NCBI GenBank assembly: GCA_949752745.1
Contig: OX457031.1
Coordinates: forward strand, 52,709,103-52,773,102
Source: Protula sp. h YS-2021
Taxonomy: Eukaryota > Annelida > Polychaeta > Sabellida > Serpulidae
Reading direction: 5' to 3'
Length of the DNA stretch: 64,000 nt
Both the position numbers and the translations under genes were made by a program. Position 1 is the first letter of the stretch, and each line of letters begins with the position of its first letter. Shown here in pieces: positions 54,090 to 64,000 of the stretch. Under the pieces are notes generated by a model. It saw only the letters and a program-made list of their open reading frames with translations. It had not been told where the DNA came from and did not search any database.

Positions 54090-56480
54090 TGTTTCCTTTT
54101 TTCAGTCAAAACCTTGTCACACGAACTCCTCTGAGACGGCTAGGGCTAGGAAGACTAAATTTGGCAGAGACATGGTGTAGCATGTCTAGTTGGTCCAGAT
54201 CATTTTTTTTATAAATTCATTAACAGTTTAAATGTAAAAATGGACACTGCAATTTTGCCACTGACGCCCATTAAAAGGCAGGCAAACGCGTTGGTTTCGC
54301 AGTTAAAGAAACTGCTATGCCAACAGCATAGGCGTATTGATCGCCCGAAGCTCTACAATGAGTATGTGTGTGCAAGCTGAAGTTGACTGCAACGTTTGGG
54401 TTTTTTCCCAATAGCTAACACGTGATAAAATTTGGCTCACTGATAGAGGGTGATGAGACGTCGAGAAATCCGCATTTTTTTACCATGAGCTTAAAAAACG
54501 ATTGACTATTATATCGAAAACAGTTCGAGATAGAGCGATTTTGAGCTTATTTTCGACCCTTTGGGCCTAAAAGACTACAAGGAAGAGGTACCTCGGTGAC
54601 TTTGACTTCCTCAGCCATGGTCAAAGTCAAAAACCGGAAGTTGACTATTATCTCGAAAACCGTTAGAGATATAATGATTTTGAGCTTACTTTCGACCCTT
54701 TGGGCATTAAAAACTATATTTAAGAGGTACCTAGGTGACCTTGACCTTCTCGGTCATGGTCAGTGTAAAAAAAACGGAAGCTGACCATTATCTCGAAAAC
54801 CCTAGAGACGGAAGCTGACCATTATCTCGAAAACCCTAGAGATAGGGTGATTTTGAGCTTTCGACCCTTTAGGCCTAAAAGACTATTTAAGAGGTACCTC
54901 GGTGACCTTGACCTCCTGGGTCATGGGCAATGTCAAAAACCGGAAGGTGACCATAATATCCCAAACCGTTAGAGATAGAGCGATTTTGAGCCTATTTTTT
55001 ACCCTTTGGGTCTAAAAGACGACATGTAAGCTCCTGAGCTATGGTCAAAGTAAAAAAACGGAAGTTGACCATTGTCTCGAAAACGGTTAGAGATAGACCG
55101 ATTTTGAGCTTATTTTCGACCCTTTGGGCCTAAAAGACTACAAGGAAGAGGTACCTCGGTGACTTTGACTTCCTCATCCATGCTCAAAGTCAAAAACCGG
55201 AAGTTGACTATTATCTCGAAAACCGTTAGAGATATAATGATTTTGAGCTTACTTTCGACCCTTTGGGCATTAAAAACTATATTTAAGAGGTACCTAGGTG
55301 ACCTTGACCTTCTCGGTCATGGTCAGTGTAAAAAAAACGGAAGCTGACCATTATCTCGAAAACCCTAGAGACGGAAGCTGACCATTATCTCGAAAACCCT
55401 AGAGATAGGGTGATTTTGAGCTTTCGACCCTTTAGGCCTAAAAGACTATTTAAGAGGTACCTCGGTGACCTTGACCTCCTGGGTCATGGGCAATGTCAAA
55501 AACCGGAAGGTGACCATAATATCCCAAACCGTTAGAGATAGAGCGATTTTTAGCCTATTTTTTACCCTTTGGGTCTAAAAGACGACATGTAAGCTCCTGA
55601 GCTATGGTCAAAGTAAAAAAACGGAAGTTGACCATTGTCTCGAAAACGGTTAGAGATAGACCGATTTTGAGCTTATTTTCGACCCTTTGGGCCTAAAAGA
55701 CTACAAGGAAGAGGTACCTCGGTGACTTTGACTTCCTCAGCCATGCTCAAAGTCAAAAACCGGAAGTTGACTATTATCTCGAAAACCGTTAGAGATATAA
55801 TGATTTTGAGCTTACTTTCGACCCATTGGGCATTAAAAACTATATTTAAGAGGTACCTAGGTGACCTTGACCTTCTCGGTCATGGTCAGTGTAAAAAAAA
55901 CGGAAGCTGACCATTATCTCGAAAACCCTAGAGATAGGGTGATTTTGAGCTTTCGACCCTTTGGGCCTAAAAGACTATTTAAGAGGTACCTCGGTGACCT
56001 TGACCTCCTGGGTCATGAGCAATGTCAAAAACCGGAAGGTGACCATAATATCCCAAACCGTTAGAGATAGAGCGATTTTGAGCCTATTTTTTACCCTTTG
56101 GGTCTAAAAGACGACATGTAAGCTCCTGAGCTATGGTCAAAGTAAAAAAACGGAAGTTGACCATTGTCTCGAAAACGGTTAGAGATAGACCGATTTTGAG
56201 CTTATTTTCGACCCTTTGGTCTAAAAGACTATGTAAGAGGTACCTAGGTGATCTTGACCATTTCGGTCATGGTCAATGCCAAAAACCGTAAGTATCAAAA
56301 ACGGTTAGAGGTAGTGTGATTTTAAGCCTATTTTCGACCGTTTGAGCCTAAAAGAAAATAAGGGAAGAGGTATCTGGTGACCTTCACCTCCACGTTTATG
56401 GTCAGTTCTGAATTTGAAGAGTTTAGAATCGTATTTTTTATGACTCCTAAGTGTAATTTTCGCTACTCGGTAGTTTTCCT
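54090..56480 (+). mobile_element. Helitron-like element with a 563-bp higher-order array
   Basis: The start shows diverged copies of the leading module ('aactcctctgagacggc', 'aaatttggcagagaca', then 'gatagagggtgatgagac' near 54440). From about 54500 to 56330 there are roughly 140-bp units in a higher-order period of 563 bp: recurring frames start at 54596, 55159 and 55722. The end at about 56450-56475 has a hairpin resembling the element terminus ('ttttcgctactcggtag') but no CTAG, so the 3' end is degraded. Confidence 0.7.
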
Positions 56481-57170
56481 TTAGTGACAAGCCAGTTTTT
56501 TCAAGGATTTCGAAACCTTTCTAAGAAACTTAGCCAGTTCAAAACCTTAAAATAAGAAAGTTTTGGTACTCTTTGAAGCAGCATCAAACACACCAACACC
56601 CCTCTTCCCACCCAACAAAGAATTTTTCGTTACTGTGATTGATAATTTATGTGAGTATAAATGCATTTAAAATGATTAGATTAGATTATGATCTATTTTT
56701 TATAAAGTAAATGAAAACAAACGCAGAAATATAGACGTGGCCATTAGTCTAGTATAGACAGATGAGTAGTAAGGACAAAATGACGGGCCACTTAAGAGAG
56801 ATAAAACAAGGTCCGAAACAATGGCCCGTACAATTATGTTTCTCCTGCAGAGGGGAAACATTTTGTACACGTGACGTCAAGTGCGCCGTTATTGTCAAGT
56901 CGAAATGGTTTCACTTGGTAGGATGATGCCTTGGGTGGGACCAAAGGTTCATTATAATTTGATGTATATAGCGCAACGTATGAGGCCATATGATGCCATT
57001 ATGTGTTTTTGGCACTAGATTTTGTTAACAGGATAACTATCGAGCAACAGGTAAACTCCCAAACGTGGGATTATACCTTAGATGTGTTGTATAACGTCAT
57101 TTGATGTCAAAACGTCTTGTGAACACTGCTTTGTTAGACAATAACTCGAGAACAACAAATCGAATCTGCT
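56481..57170. other. Unassigned sequence
   Basis: No gene or repeat recognised. Confidence 0.4.
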
Positions 57171-57660
57171 TCAAACTTGGAGGGATTAAGTGCTTTCCAG
57201 TACTTGTGGTCGAGATCCAACCTAAAGCTCAAAGATATATCAAATAATCTTGGGAAAACATTTGAACAAAATTCTTCTACTCAAAACTATAACTCTGATA
57301 CTTTAGATACTATAAAGAAATTGAAGAAAAATAACATAGATTCAGTTCCAACAACATAGAAGATTACAACACCAATTTTTCGATTGAAGAACTCAAAAAG
57401 GCTATAAATGATTCTCACAATTCGGCCGTGAGTCGTGATGACATACGGTAACACATGCTAAAACATCTCCAAGACCAGAACCTCATCATCTTACCCGATC
57501 TGTCGAACAATATTTGGAAGACTTGTACCTTTCTTGAAATATGAATAGCCATAATAATCTACACACCAAAAACAAACGAAGATTCCACAAAATTATGGAC
57601 TAAACTCTGATAACCTGCTCTCTTTGTGAAATATTTGAACGAATGATAGTCGAAAGAACC
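57171..57660 (+). pseudogene. LINE linker/RT fragment (I/Jockey-type)
   Basis: Encodes in changing frames a segment typical of the region before and into RT: 'NTNFSIEELKKAINDSHNS', 'HMLKHLQDQ', 'NNIWKT', a degraded 'IIYTPKTNEDS' and 'CEIFERMIVERTR' (RT domain 1-2-like). Multiple stops and shifts. It differs from the LINEs at 29-39 kb and from copies of their group. The rest of RT is absent. Confidence 0.55.
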
Positions 57661-57780
57661 CGAGTAGAAAGACGTACAGTAAATCCCCTCTGCGAAGATC
57701 AATTTTCAAAATAGAGTCATAGTAAAGCCTGTCTGTGGTGACAAACTTCCAGATAGGGGTAAAAATCAGGAAAAAAACAA
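57661..57780 (+). repeat. 62-bp tandem repeat family, locus 3
   Basis: 'gacgtacagtaaatcccctc' and 'gtctgtggtgacaaacttcc' form about two units, same orientation as 53440-53735. It truncates the LINE fragment. Confidence 0.6.
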
Positions 57781-58920
57781 GAGTAAAATATTCTGTAGTG
57801 ATTATTTTTTAAAATGTGGTTATTTTAAGTAAGTACTGCCTGTCGTTTTGCACTTTTTAGTGTACTTTACAACGGATAATTCGAAACGAGAATTTTGGCA
57901 TCACCTTTAAAACTGAAGTAAATGTAGTGTTAACAGAATTACATGCGTTATTTGTTTGAGATTTGCCGTTAATATTCATAATCTGTTTGCTTGATTACAC
58001 ATTCTGAGTGATAATTGCTTTTGTCTGAACAAAAAAGCAGCCATAGAAAGTAGCCGTCTTATCTTGGATTTATAAATATCAGTACACACACAATCGATTG
58101 TTTGACTGTTTAATTTCGCTGAGTAAAAGAAATTTTTGCGATTCCCAAAAAAGGAATAGTTAGTTTACAAATAGGGTTAATAAACGTAAATTAGACACTG
58201 AACAATAAAAGAATATTTCAAATGTACTACGTGTGTGTGCTACGTGATCAAAATTGCCGCAAAGGTTTTCGAAGTAAAGTGTCCCCTCTTGAGCACCTTG
58301 GATTAACCGTGAAGGACTGTATTCCTACAAAACCGGTCCGAGCGTGATCAAATTTTGAATCAATGTATATCAGAAGCTCCCGCACCAGACTTGAATTTTG
58401 TTTGGTGACTTGGTTATAATTAACAAAAATATTGGCCAAAAACTGAAAAATTTCAGAAAAGTCATAAAAATGCTACTCTTCCTGCAAACCCGATACAATT
58501 GCTATGAAATTAGATAAAAACGTTTCACAGAAGTTTCCGCACCAAGCTTTTATTGTGTTATGCAAGAAATGAACATATTAGAGAAATGCACAGTAATACT
58601 ACAAAATGCATCTCTTACAGTCGGGTTACTTTGAGAATTGATCTAAGTTATCCTTACTTAAACCTCTCTTGAAAAATGACTTCGTCGGGCTGATCTTATG
58701 GCATCATTGATGGGGGAAGAGGAGATTCATTGTTTGTGTGTACGTATGTAAACTTCTTTTAAGTACTTCTCACAATTTTGATCGGTTTCTTTCAAATTCT
58801 CTATCATTCTATGTTTTCCAGGTAGGCTTCTCTTAGAAATTATTTTTGTGGGGGATTCGCATAAAATGGCAAAATGGGGGAAGAGGATTTATAATTTTTT
58901 GGGTACCAATTTCAAAAGAA
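57781..58920. other. Unassigned AT-rich sequence
   Basis: No gene or repeat is recognised. Confidence 0.4.
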
Positions 58921-58929
58921 TACAAGAGA

Positions 58930-59010
58930 TTCCGGCCCCAAACGAACCCCACCCCAGACGAACGCTGCCCCAAAGAGAACGCGGCCCAGAAACATGGGAA
59001 AACCCGGTCC
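58930..59010. repeat. Solo tract of GC-rich sub-repeats resembling a foldback arm
   Basis: Units near 'ccccagacgaacgctgcccc', 'aaagagaacgcggcccag' and 'aacccggtccc' recall the arm units of the two foldback elements, but no inverted partner was found. Confidence 0.35.
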
Positions 59011-59189
59011 CAATACACAAAATAACCGGCACCAAAATTTAAAAAAATTAACTTTACTTAATAAAGTTTTCTGATTAATTTTTGCATTTATTAAACAACT
59101 AACATTAATTAAATAACAAAGCAAAGACAAACAATCTTTGTGCATGTGATCACCATTTTCCTTTCAAGATAATAAGCAAATTATCACAG
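59011..59189. other. Unassigned AT-rich sequence
   Basis: No feature recognised. Confidence 0.3.
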
Positions 59190-59455
59190 ATTCTTCAGTT
59201 GGACTTCGCAATTGCAATCACAATTATTTCTACCCAAGTTCAGTCGTCCTTTCACCAGTTCTTTTATCGTTAATTGCATTTCGGATCAAATTGCAATGCA
59301 CTTCACATTGCAATCAAGAAAACATTCAATCAATTCAGTCACTCTTTCATTACTTCTTTGATCATTAAATGCACTTCGCTTCATATTGCAATCAGGAAGT
59401 CATTCAGTCACTTCAGTCACTCTTTTATAACTTCTCTGATAATTAATTGGTTATT
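59190..59455. repeat. Tandem repeat of about 85 bp, three units
   Basis: 'cattgcaatcaagaaaacat' or 'tattgcaatcaggaagtcat' followed by 'cagtcactctttcattactt' recurs at about 59300 and 59385, with a more diverged unit before. Confidence 0.65.
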
Positions 59456-59612
59456 ATCTTGGGAGTAGGCTCATTTAAACGAAACCCAAGGAGCTAAAAT
59501 CTTAAGTGCAGTTTTTCCAAATTGCAATTATAAATGCAATTAACGCCTAACTTTCCCTATAAAATGGGCTCAATTGAACCAGAAATTTCAAGCACAGCTT
59601 GAGATCCACAGA

Positions 59613-59753
59613 ATGCCTGCTAAAAGAATAAACCTGAGTCAACCATGTAATGGCAACGAACCTGGATCTGGGTCACTTTGCGCATTGTGTTCAAATGCGG
59701 TTGCTTCTCGGCAGCATGCTATACGGTGCGACATTTGTGATAGGTGGCATTAA
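59613..59753 (+). pseudogene. PHD-type zinc-finger fragment
   Basis: An ATG at 59613 opens 46 codons ended by TAA. The peptide holds C23-X2-C26, C39-X2-C42 and W45-H46, the first half of a PHD finger, and stops exactly where the second half should begin. PHD fingers of this type are found in ORF1 of several animal LINEs as well as in chromatin proteins; the closely flanking LINE fragments make a LINE origin likely. The downstream sequence gives no continuation in another frame. Confidence 0.4.
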
Positions 59754-61090
59754 TCACAGGGAAGACAATCATCCTTACAACATGTAAATAATATTATTTG
59801 TTTATTGTTTCGTGATAATGCTGGTTATACTCTTGAAATGGCCATCAATTTTGCATCAAAATCGACAAACGTTATTTAAAATGTGGAATTTAACCGAAAT
59901 TCATTTCGCGTTAGGTTAAAAAAGGAGCATTATTTCAAAATTAACACTTCTCGTTTTCGGGAGTTTTAAAAAGTCATGCATGCACATGGGCACCAGTTAG
60001 TACCCTGAGTGATCCCTCCTGGGGCAAGACATATAAAATCCTGATATAATAAGCTTCATAGGCTGCAAGTAACAAGCAGCTGTATCTTAAAGGCTGGCTA
60101 AAAAGGTCTTGTGAATTCTGTATTCCTGAAGATTCACCAGGGTAGCGCAAAATGTCAGGAAAGGCTTCGGTATCGCACAGCACAAGTGACTAATGAGACG
60201 AGAGATTTTTCGAACCAGGAGGCAAACCAGAGTGCTGAGTAACTCTGACCAGAAGAACTGGAAAGTGACATAGGATAGCGAAGAAAGCGTAAGAAGAGAT
60301 GGTCAAGAAGCGAGACGAATTTGGATGTGATTTACTCAGAATTTTGGACTGTGTAAAATCTAGAATTAAGAAGTTCACGAGTCTGGTATATAAACTGAGC
60401 AGTGAGTAGGTAAGAAGTGGAAGCGAACAAAGTGGCAGCAACTCAAATGAAGTTTAACAAACTGGAAGAGAGAAAGAAACCAATTAGAGCAAAAACAAAA
60501 GCTCAGAATGCAATGGCTGAAAGAGTCGACTGTGATAGATACTGCAAACGTAGCATGCGCCGTCAGACCATGGAGAAAAAGGAGCTGCACCGAAAGGTTG
60601 CTAGCTTATTCTAGTGAGAGAACAGTTATCCTTGTTAAAATATTGATGGTGCCCTTCTTTTATGCCTTTACTTAAAGAAAACCAGTCCTAATAACTTCAA
60701 ATGCATTTAAAAAGTAGAAAGCATTATAAAAAAATGAACATTAACAGTATTCCTACTTATAATGCATTATGGGTCCCCATAATTCCCTACGGATCATCAA
60801 AGTTATTGTCGTCTCTGTCTAATGTTCAATAGCACTGCGCAGTAACGAAAGGATAAAAAATATTATCTTAATCAAATAAAGTAGGTGCTTGAGGTCGCTT
60901 CCGTGTTAAGGTTTATGTTCCTTTTAACGTGTAAGAATAATCTTAAACAAGAAGAAACTGGGCGTTCTAAAACCATACTGTGTCTGTACGGTTAAGATTG
61001 AACTGTAGCAGAAGTTTTTATCGATAATTATAGAATCTTATATTATCACTCACCGGTACAGTGGAAAAGCACGGGTACGAGTAGTCTCAG
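59754..61090. other. Unassigned sequence
   Basis: No gene is supported. A lysine/arginine-rich open frame at 60417-60614 has no domain or splice context. Confidence 0.35.
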
Positions 61091-61094
61091 CGGA

Positions 61095-61190
61095 CCCTTT
61101 CTATCTTCCTAGGACAGAAAGGGTCACAGTTCCTGCAATAGAAATGGCCATTGATATCAATTTTCGAAGCTCTGGATCTTTCGGCGCACG
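61095..61190. repeat. Dispersed repeat also at 5.5 kb
   Basis: 'cttcctaggacagaaagggt' then 'gatatcaattttcgaagctc' matches 5507-5585 in outline and the reverse of 6440-6485 more closely. Confidence 0.45.
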
Positions 61191-62150
61191 TTCAAGGACA
61201 CCGAGGCTTGAACTGGCGGGCCTTTTCTTTAAAGGCACACTGAGAAGTACCCTGGCGCATTATTTTCGACCTCAGCGAAACTCTCAAACTAGATTAAAGC
61301 GTGGTTTTGCAACTGCAGAGTCACTGTTGTTGTGGGCGATAATGAGGGATTTGGTATCCTGACTAACTAACTCGTTGAATATCGTATAAACTCGCCAGAG
61401 AGCTGCCTCAAATCGAACAAAGTTCAGTTTGTTTCTACGTAGTTCTATAACGAGGAATTGAAGTGGTACGCCGAACCCCAGTAGCGATCCACTTCTTGTA
61501 GCTAGCAATGCATCCGAACCAAAAAAAGTATTACAAAACAATGTTCCAACGTTTGAGAGTGTAATATCGGGACGATAGGCCCCGTAATAAAGATGTTTGT
61601 TACCGGCTCCCTAATGAGCACACGAGGGCCTCTGGTATGGTGTCCAGCGACGCGCAAATAAGACGCTTTTTCCACACAAATCTTTTTTTTTTTTTTGGAA
61701 AAAATTCTGTTATTAATTTTAATGGATAGCTCTTTGTATTATATTTTAATGAAATGTTTCGACATAATTTAGGCTTTGTCAGAGTTATTGGGTTTGGATT
61801 TGTTCCATTTTTATATCGCTTACCATTTTTATATTTTAGCCATCGTGCAAGTAGGAACGGTGGCCGTAGAATGAAAAGTTTGACCTGAATAGATCTCACA
61901 CACTGTACACATGTTTAATTGTCTTTTCTTAGCTCGATGTACTTTAGAGAGTGCGTATCTCATATTATTGTGATATAATAAATCGTACGTAATAAGTTCG
62001 TACTTTAGGACAGCTGTTTCGTTTCAGCTGCAACTTTCTTGGGATAAAATGAAAAGGGAAAAGTTCTGATTTTTTCAATATACTGTCAGATTTAAAAAGC
62101 CATCATTTGAGCTTTTAAAAACTATTTAAAATATTATTCTGCGCCTCTAG
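61191..62150. other. Unassigned sequence
   Basis: No gene or repeat recognised; a T run lies at about 61683-61697. Confidence 0.35.
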
Positions 62151-62169
62151 ATTCCACAGGGTTCCCGTG

Positions 62170-62300
62170 ATCCTGAAAAATCCTGGACATTCCTGGAATT
62201 TTTAAAGAGTCCTGGAAAGTCCTGGAATTTTCTGAAAGAGTACTGTGGTGTTACCGCGGTCCTGGAAAGTCCTGCAATTTTGCAAAAGTCGTGTAATATC
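62170..62300. repeat. Short tandem pattern of 'tcctggaaagtcctggaatt'
   Basis: The phrase 'cctggaa(a/t)' occurs about eight times within 130 bp and again at 62391. Confidence 0.6.
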
Positions 62301-62458
62301 TGCCGTTAGACTTTATGTAAAACGCTTAGAGCATTTGCTATGTATTAGTGGTATGTAAGAGTTGAGATAATAATAATGATAATGTTAAGTCCTGGAAATG
62401 GAAAGTAGCAACTATAGAAGCTGAACTGACACTAGTGCTGCTCAAAGCACTGGCTGTG

Positions 62459-62540
62459 TTACGGTTCGAACCGTAATAGAAAAACGACCGCGGTTTTTTA
62501 GTTCGGTTCGGTTAAAAAACCAAAAGAGAAAAACCGCGGT
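62459..62540. repeat. Palindrome plus inverted repeat rich in ttcggttcggtt
   Basis: An 18-bp palindrome (ttacggttcgaaccgtaa, 62459-62476) is followed by a 12-bp inverted repeat 'accgcggttttt' (62487-62498) and 'aaaaaccgcggt' (62529-62540). Related 'accgaaccgtgg' sequence follows near 62610. It may be the terminus of an unrecognised element. Confidence 0.6.
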
Positions 62541-62884
62541 ATTATCGTTTTTTTTATTCCCCACAGGTAGAACCATTTCAACAATTTCTGGAAAATGGTA
62601 CCGAAAAACAGAACCGAACCGTGGGAATGGCGTACCGTCACTCCCCTACAAAGCACCTCTTTTACAGTTCAAAATAGCGATACACGACAAACTCATTTTG
62701 GACACAGTTTTTACCATTTATTTATTTTCCGTCTTGTGTTATTCCTTCTGGAGTCTTGATTTGAGTACTTTCTGAAGTAATAGGAATGTTTTCCCTTTGT
62801 TATGGAAATTTGTTTGACAACACAAGAATTGACAAAATGGCTTTTCTCGAAGTGTTTCCTTTGTCTCTTTAAATTTTAACCAAA

Positions 62885-63575
62885 TTGCTTTTTCAGTTTG
62901 CAGAAACTGTCACACATGTCACAAGTCACGTGGGTATACGAGGAAACGAGATAGCCGACAAAGCCGCAAAAGAGGCTCTAAATGATAATTGTATCGATAT
63001 GCTCATACCAGCCTCCGATTTTAAATATCACATCACAAGATACACAAAAAGATTGTGGCAAGAAAGATGGAACAAACACAGAAACAACAAGCTGTATCAA
63101 ACAAACCCCTTAGTCGGACAAAAGCCCCCGCCACTTAACAGTGTGCGAGATGAAATGGTTTACCATAGAGCCAGAATAGGACATACATATATCACCCACA
63201 AATATCTTTTAACAGGCGAGCCGGCACCCGACTGTGTCGGCTGTCAGGAACCTTACACCGTTAAACATATCTTAATAGACTGTACCGATTTCGAAGACGC
63301 CCGCTGACGTCATTTCAGAGCTGACTCCTTGAGGCAGCTCTTTGATGAAGTAGAACCTAGCAAATTTATACAATTTTTAAAAGAAATCAACCTGTATCAG
63401 TATTTCTAGTCGTTGTTTACTTTATGTTTAGAATATACATGGTTTTAGCTTACTTTGATTTTAACTTGTAGCATTGTCTTCTAGTCACTGATTACTGACA
63501 TGTTCTGACACAATGTAACCCGCTAAGGGTCGGTCGTGTCGTTAAACAAATAGTTTAACAAACTAACTAAAATGT
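62885..63575 (+). pseudogene. 3' end of a LINE with RNase H (I/Nimb-type)
   Basis: Open from 62885 to a TGA at 63305. Coding shows the C-terminal half of RNase HI ('TSHVGIRGNEIADKAAKEA', with the Asp of the active site) and a downstream Cys/His segment ('PDCVGCQEPYTVKHILIDC'). This is the standard C-terminus of I-clade LINEs, as in the I and Nimb groups. In a nearby frame the protein would continue a few more residues to about 63408. The 3' UTR has 'gctaagggtcggtcgtgtcg', 'ttaaacaaa' and an (aacta)n-like tail at about 63560-63575. 5'-truncated: no RT precedes. Confidence 0.7.
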
Positions 63576-64000
63576 CACAATGCCATCGCTTGTAAAACAT
63601 TTATTTAGGATGAATTTTCTCAAAAACTTTTGACTAGAGTGAAAATATCTATATACATATTATGGATGTGCCATGTGATATTAAAATATTTTTTTTGAAA
63701 CTATACCAAAAACTTGGCTGAAAACTACTTAATTGTGTTTGGACTAGAATGCGATATGTTGCCTCTTGGGCTATACCCACAATGCACAATATTAGTATTA
63801 GCGAGATATGTAGTGTTCCGTCCGTCCGGCCGTCTGTCCTGTTTCCCTGTTTCGCCATATCTCTGCAACTGTTGGTTACGGATTCTTCAGATTTGTAGGT
63901 GGAAAAAATACAGGTTCCCAGAACTTAGGTTTCTCAAAAACTGTTTCAACAAATGTCTTAGTCTAAAGCAGGGAAAATATACATATATTACGACCTGCAT
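63576..64000. other. Unassigned sequence with a reversed gacggac-type tail
   Basis: 'ttccgtccgtccggccgtct' near 63817 is the reverse form of the repeat tails near 510, 2643 and 16095. No gene is seen to the end of the window. Confidence 0.4.

Noticed and set aside
54596..56064. 62- and 67-codon frames recurring at a 563-bp distance
   Set aside because: They are read-throughs of minisatellite units and recur with the higher-order repeat.
60417..60614. Basic 65-codon frame as a small gene
   Set aside because: No homology recognised, no start context or splice signal, and the other strand is equally open.
62870..62890. Splice acceptor (ctttttcag) before the RNase H frame
   Set aside because: The frame is a 5'-truncated LINE fragment; the acceptor-like sequence is probably fortuitous.

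Overview
The window looks like nuclear DNA from a repeat-rich invertebrate, most likely a bivalve mollusc. It is AT-rich and has GT-AG introns. It carries an intact Steamer-like Ty3/gypsy retrotransposon, and TT-inserted Helitron-type elements filled with minisatellites that resemble the bivalve pearl/HINE-type elements. The host assignment is an inference; no ribosomal or mitochondrial marker is present.

Only one convincing host gene is seen: a three-exon BTB-BACK-Kelch protein (coding exons 40075-43245, about 605 aa). A second possible coding segment is an Ulp1-type cysteine protease exon (16411-17015, minus). A cysteine-rich terminal exon (1456-1689, minus), an LRR gene remnant (18740-19440, minus) and a BED-finger remnant (18430-18690, minus) look like gene or transposon debris.

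Layout: 0-2.4 kb, a foldback transposon (235-2380) in an interspersed repeat whose empty paralogue lies just downstream. 2.5-8.5 kb, several MITE-like and tandem families, with three related MITEs in a row at 5.7-6.85 kb. 9-11.8 kb, a decayed BEL/Pao retrotransposon. 12.7-13.4 kb, a decayed Ty3-type gag. 13.6-16.1 kb, short repeats. 16.4-19.4 kb, protease exon, BED and LRR fragments. 21.3-28.9 kb, a degenerate minisatellite field interrupted by the young LTR element (23260-28423). 29.7-39.4 kb, three LINE copies (A, C, B) of one CR1/Jockey-like group, copy B split by a 2.83-kb Helitron-like element holding about 15 units of 139 bp. 40-43.2 kb, the BTB-Kelch gene. 43.35-44.1 kb, a second foldback element. 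44.1-51.0 kb, a 144-bp repeat element and a 6-kb satellite of 51-bp monomers with a 1267-bp higher-order period. 53.4-56.5 kb, a 62-bp repeat and a second Helitron-like array with a 563-bp period. 57.2-63.5 kb, LINE fragments (RT, PHD finger, RNase H) in otherwise unremarkable sequence.

The striking features are nested insertions with readable target sites: the LTR element with 177-bp LTRs differing at one base, the foldback element with a paralogous empty site, and the Helitron-like element whose ends are defined by an uninterrupted LINE copy. Statements about families come from motif recognition and were not checked by database search.
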